Below are positions 62,002-64,000 of a DNA stretch of 64,000 nucleotides, one piece after another. The position numbers and the translations under genes were made by a program. Each line of letters begins with the position of its first letter. Position 1 is the stretch's first letter. Origin of the DNA: Bacteroidales bacterium (GTDB lineage: Bacteria; Bacteroidota; Bacteroidia; Bacteroidales; Tenuifilaceae). A model generated the notes under the pieces. It had not been told where the DNA came from. It worked only from the letters and a program-made list of their open reading frames with translations, and did not search any database. The stretch is from positions 62,001 to 126,000 of the forward strand of contig JACJXC010000004.1 of the NCBI GenBank assembly GCA_020636835.1, read 5' to 3'.

Positions 62002-62043
62002 AAATTTCTATATATTTTTACCAATTGAAAAATTGGTAGAAAA

Positions 62044-62508
62044 ATGTCCTCATTCATTGGTGATTACGATTGCAAAGTTGACGAGAAGGGTCGCGTACTT
62101 TTCCCCTCAGCGCTGCGTAAGCAGATTACATCTGCTGCGCCCGATCGATTCGTGGTGAAAAAGGATATTTATGAGGAGTGCTTGGTGCTCTTTCCAATGG
62201 AGGAATGGGAGCGCCAAAATGCCCTAATTCGCAAGAATACCAATCCTTACAACAAGGAGCACAACCAGTTCCTACGCGAGTTTTACCGTGGAACCGCCGA
62301 GGTTTCGCTCGATGCTAGCGGACGTTTGCTTTTCTCCAAGCGCCTGCTCGAGATGGTTGGCATTGAAAAGGATGTGGTGTTTGCCGGAATGAACGGCAAA
62401 ATTGAGATTTGGGCAAAGAGTAAGTACGAAGGCGCACAAATGCCATCGGGCGATTTTGCAAGCCTAGCCGATAAGATTTTGGGATCAACAATTATAAAGG
62501 ATGAGTAA
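62044..62508 (+). CDS. mraZ: Division/cell wall cluster transcriptional repressor MraZ
   Basis: This 154-residue protein has two SpoVT-AbrB-like halves. The first has GDYDCKVDEKGRVLFPSALR (residues 6-25) and the second EVSLDASGRLLFSKRLLEMV near residue 85, each with the DxxGR(V/L)LxP/SxxLR pattern. It forms a ring-shaped DNA-binding oligomer and represses the dcw cluster. An operator-like repeat array lies upstream. Its stop and the rsmH start overlap as TAATG. Confidence 0.95.
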   Translation: MSSFIGDYDCKVDEKGRVLFPSALRKQITSAAPDRFVVKKDIYEECLVLFPMEEWERQNALIRKNTNPYNKEHNQFLREFYRGTAEVSLDASGRLLFSKRLLEMVGIEKDVVFAGMNGKIEIWAKSKYEGAQMPSGDFASLADKILGSTIIKDE

Positions 62509-63407
62509 TGGCCTACCACGTACCAGTGTTGCTTGCCGAAAGCATAGAGGGTTTAAATATTAAGCCCAACGGAACTTATGTAGACCTCACCTTTGGTGGG
62601 GGTGGCCATTCCCGTCTTATCATGGAAAAACTTAACCGCCAAGGGCGGTTGTTTGCTTTTGACCAGGACGAGGATGCTTTGGCAAACGCAATCGACGATA
62701 AGCGCTTTATACTTATCCGTAGCAATTTCAAGTATTTCCGAAATTTTCTCAGGTATCACGGTGTCGACAAGGTGGATGGCATTCTGGCCGATTTGGGCGT
62801 GTCGTCGTTCCACTTGGATAGCCCCGAGCGTGGTTTCTCGTTCCGATTCGAGGGACCGCTTGATATGCGTATGAATCGTCGCGCATCGCTTTCAGCAAAA
62901 ATCGTGGTAAACAATTACGAGGCGGAAGATTTAATGAAGATTTTTAGGCTTTACGGCGAGTTGAACGAGGCTAAACGCTTTGCCAACGCAATTTGCCGCG
63001 AGCGTTCAAATAGGCCGATTGAAACCGTGGAAGATTTGGCAGAACTACTTAAGCCGATGATTCCACAGAAGATTCAGAACAAAACGCTGGCTCAGGTTTT
63101 TCAGGCAATTCGCATTGAGGTGAACCACGAGCTGGATGTGCTAAAAAGTATGATTCTGAATGCGGAGAAGTGCTTGGTGCAGGACGGACGATTGGTGATA
63201 ATATCGTACCACTCGCTGGAGGACAGGTTGGTGAAGAACTATTTCCGTAACGGAAATTTTGAGGGCGAGGATAACCCCGATTTTATGGGAAATCGCACAG
63301 TACCATTTGAGCAGGTTAACCGTAAGGTAATTGTCCCAACCGACGAGGAGTTGGAACGCAATAGCAGAGCGCGTAGCGCAAAACTTAGGGTAGGAAATAA
63401 ACTATGA
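62508..63407 (+). CDS. rsmH: 16S rRNA (cytosine-1402 N4)-methyltransferase
   Basis: This 299-residue Rossmann methyltransferase has HVPVLLAESIEGL at the start and the SAM motif YVDLTFGGGGHSRLI near residue 23. GILADLGVSSFHLDSPERGF follows near 90 and IISYHSLEDRLVKNYF near 228. It N4-methylates C1402 in the P site of 16S rRNA. It is the usual second gene of the dcw cluster and overlaps both neighbours by 1 and 4 bases. Confidence 0.96.
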   Translation: MAYHVPVLLAESIEGLNIKPNGTYVDLTFGGGGHSRLIMEKLNRQGRLFAFDQDEDALANAIDDKRFILIRSNFKYFRNFLRYHGVDKVDGILADLGVSSFHLDSPERGFSFRFEGPLDMRMNRRASLSAKIVVNNYEAEDLMKIFRLYGELNEAKRFANAICRERSNRPIETVEDLAELLKPMIPQKIQNKTLAQVFQAIRIEVNHELDVLKSMILNAEKCLVQDGRLVIISYHSLEDRLVKNYFRNGNFEGEDNPDFMGNRTVPFEQVNRKVIVPTDEELERNSRARSAKLRVGNKL

Positions 63408-63778
63408 GTGAGATTAGCGAGCAACCGGTTGAGTTTATCGATGAGCAGCCACTTAAGCCCAAGGACAAAAAGGGCGTTAAGGTGAAGGACTTCCTCAGCG
63501 GAAATATTCTTACACACGAGAATATTTCGGCGCAGCTGCCCTATGTGCTGTTCTTGGCATTCATAGCGGTTATCTACATAGCAAACCATTACCGTTACGA
63601 TAGGTTAATGCGCGAAGATCAAAAGGTAAAAACCGAGTTGAAAAATTTACGTGCCGAGTCAATCACCACCGCAGCGGAGCTGATGTTTATCAGCAAGCAA
63701 TCGGAGGTGGTAAAACTGGTTGAGGAAAAAGGGTTGGAGCTGAAGGAATCGACAGTTCCACCTAAGAAGATAAAGTAG
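63404..63778 (+). CDS. FtsL-like division protein
   Basis: This 124-residue single-pass membrane protein has a charged cytoplasmic N-terminus (about 45 residues) and a helix at about 47-62 (VLFLAFIAVIYIANHY). A periplasmic coiled coil follows (LMREDQKVKTELKNLRAE). The sequence is poorly conserved in the family, but topology, size and place between rsmH and the penicillin-binding protein identify it as the FtsL equivalent of the FtsQLB divisome branch. It overlaps rsmH by 4 bases. Confidence 0.8.
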   Translation: MSEISEQPVEFIDEQPLKPKDKKGVKVKDFLSGNILTHENISAQLPYVLFLAFIAVIYIANHYRYDRLMREDQKVKTELKNLRAESITTAAELMFISKQSEVVKLVEEKGLELKESTVPPKKIK

Positions 63779-63857
63779 GAGAATTCGAATATCGAACAAG
63801 GAACTCCGAATTAGTAATGATGAATTAAGAGAAATAATAAACAGCAAATCAGCATTA

Positions 63858-64000
63858 ATGTCACTAAAAAAAGAAATATTAACCCGAATTGCAGTAGTGT
63901 ACGTATTTTTCGTGCTGCTGGGGTTAGGCATTATTGCTAAAATCATCTACATACAGTTTGTTGAGGGTCATAAGTGGCGTGCAAAGGCAAAGGTTATTAC
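63858..64000 (+). CDS. ftsI: Division-specific penicillin-binding protein FtsI, N-terminus (partial)
   Basis: The first 47 residues are in the window: a short basic tail (MSLKKEILTRI), a transmembrane helix (about residues 11-32) and YIQFVEGHKWRAKAK, the typical start of the class B PBP periplasmic domain. It is the septal transpeptidase. The gene runs off the end of the window. Its place after ftsL supports the call. Confidence 0.82.
   Translation, partial: MSLKKEILTRIAVVYVFFVLLGLGIIAKIIYIQFVEGHKWRAKAKVI

Larger units (their letters stand above)
61748..62043. other. Intergenic region with the dcw-cluster promoter and operator
   Basis: This 296-base gap between divergent gapN and mraZ holds the -7 element and the TGGG repeats described separately. 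A leader of about 150 bases follows the predicted transcription start. No gene is seen. Confidence 0.7.

Noticed and set aside
1..64000. tRNA or rRNA genes anywhere in the window
   Set aside because: No cloverleaf-like or rRNA-like sequence was found in the gaps between genes by eye; most gaps are short and A+T-rich. A tRNAscan-SE and Infernal run would be decisive.

Overview
The window is chromosomal DNA from a member of the Bacteroidota, most likely a Bacteroidales-type organism. The evidence is the gene content: gldD/gldE gliding genes, a Bacteroidota-type heptaprenyl/geranylgeranylglyceryl phosphate synthase, a DUF5686 outer-membrane protein, a two-component-regulator propeller protein and a duplicated-LAB_N protein. 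The promoters agree: several genes are preceded by a TAnnTTTG -7 element, and start codons mostly lack a strong AGGAGG ribosome binding site. I cannot name the genus from the sequence alone.

Layout. 0-2.4 kb: end of a GT2 glycosyltransferase, a double LAB_N membrane protein and a GT39/ArnT-like transferase, probably one envelope-glycolipid operon. 2.5-9.3 kb: a DUF2147 protein, then a tightly packed six-gene operon (TSUP transporter, CdsA-like cytidylyltransferase, SEC59/DGK1-like lipid kinase, fatty-acyl-reductase-like SDR, CDP-alcohol phosphatidyltransferase, DUF5686 barrel). It looks like a self-contained lipid head-group or alkyl-lipid pathway and is visibly more A+T-rich than the rest. 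9.3-14.9 kb (minus strand): GGGP synthase, phosphopantetheinyl transferase, gldD, gldE, ssb, a TonB-C-terminal-like secreted protein and mutY. 15.0-17.1 kb: an HU-like protein, a 30-residue basic protein resembling bS22/mS38, and an RNase G/E gene broken by about ten single- or few-base indels in its first 0.9 kb. 17.2-24 kb: a DsbD-like reductase, lnt, a LysE-type exporter and a hybrid histidine kinase with a degenerate ATP-binding domain. 24-31.8 kb: a patatin/BamA-type phospholipase, a propeller-SpoIIE phosphatase and a UbiD decarboxylase. 31.9-51 kb: eno and the complete str-S10-spc-alpha ribosomal superoperon on the minus strand (rpsL to rplQ, including fusA, secY, map, infA and rpoA). 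51.6-53.8 kb: an EF-G paralogue.

53.8-55.1 kb is a small accessory scar. It holds an RHS-core fragment, a REP-like inverted-repeat module, the tail of an RHS-type C-terminal tip and, coupled behind it, an unknown protein that is a candidate immunity protein; several other hairpin and degenerate repeats lie beside it. 55.1-61.7 kb: a secreted Memo-AMMECR1 fusion, coaD, a TlpA-like protein without a normal CxxC, a Nudix hydrolase whose start overlaps that of pyrE, and a GapN-type aldehyde dehydrogenase. 61.9-64 kb: the start of the dcw cell-division cluster (mraZ, rsmH, ftsL-like, ftsI) behind a well-preserved MraZ-type operator.

Most of the window is housekeeping. The best candidates for something undescribed are the 2.9-9.3 kb lipid operon, the RHS scar with its repeat module, and the degenerate sensor kinase. 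The broken RNase G gene is more likely a sequencing or assembly problem than biology, but it needs checking.
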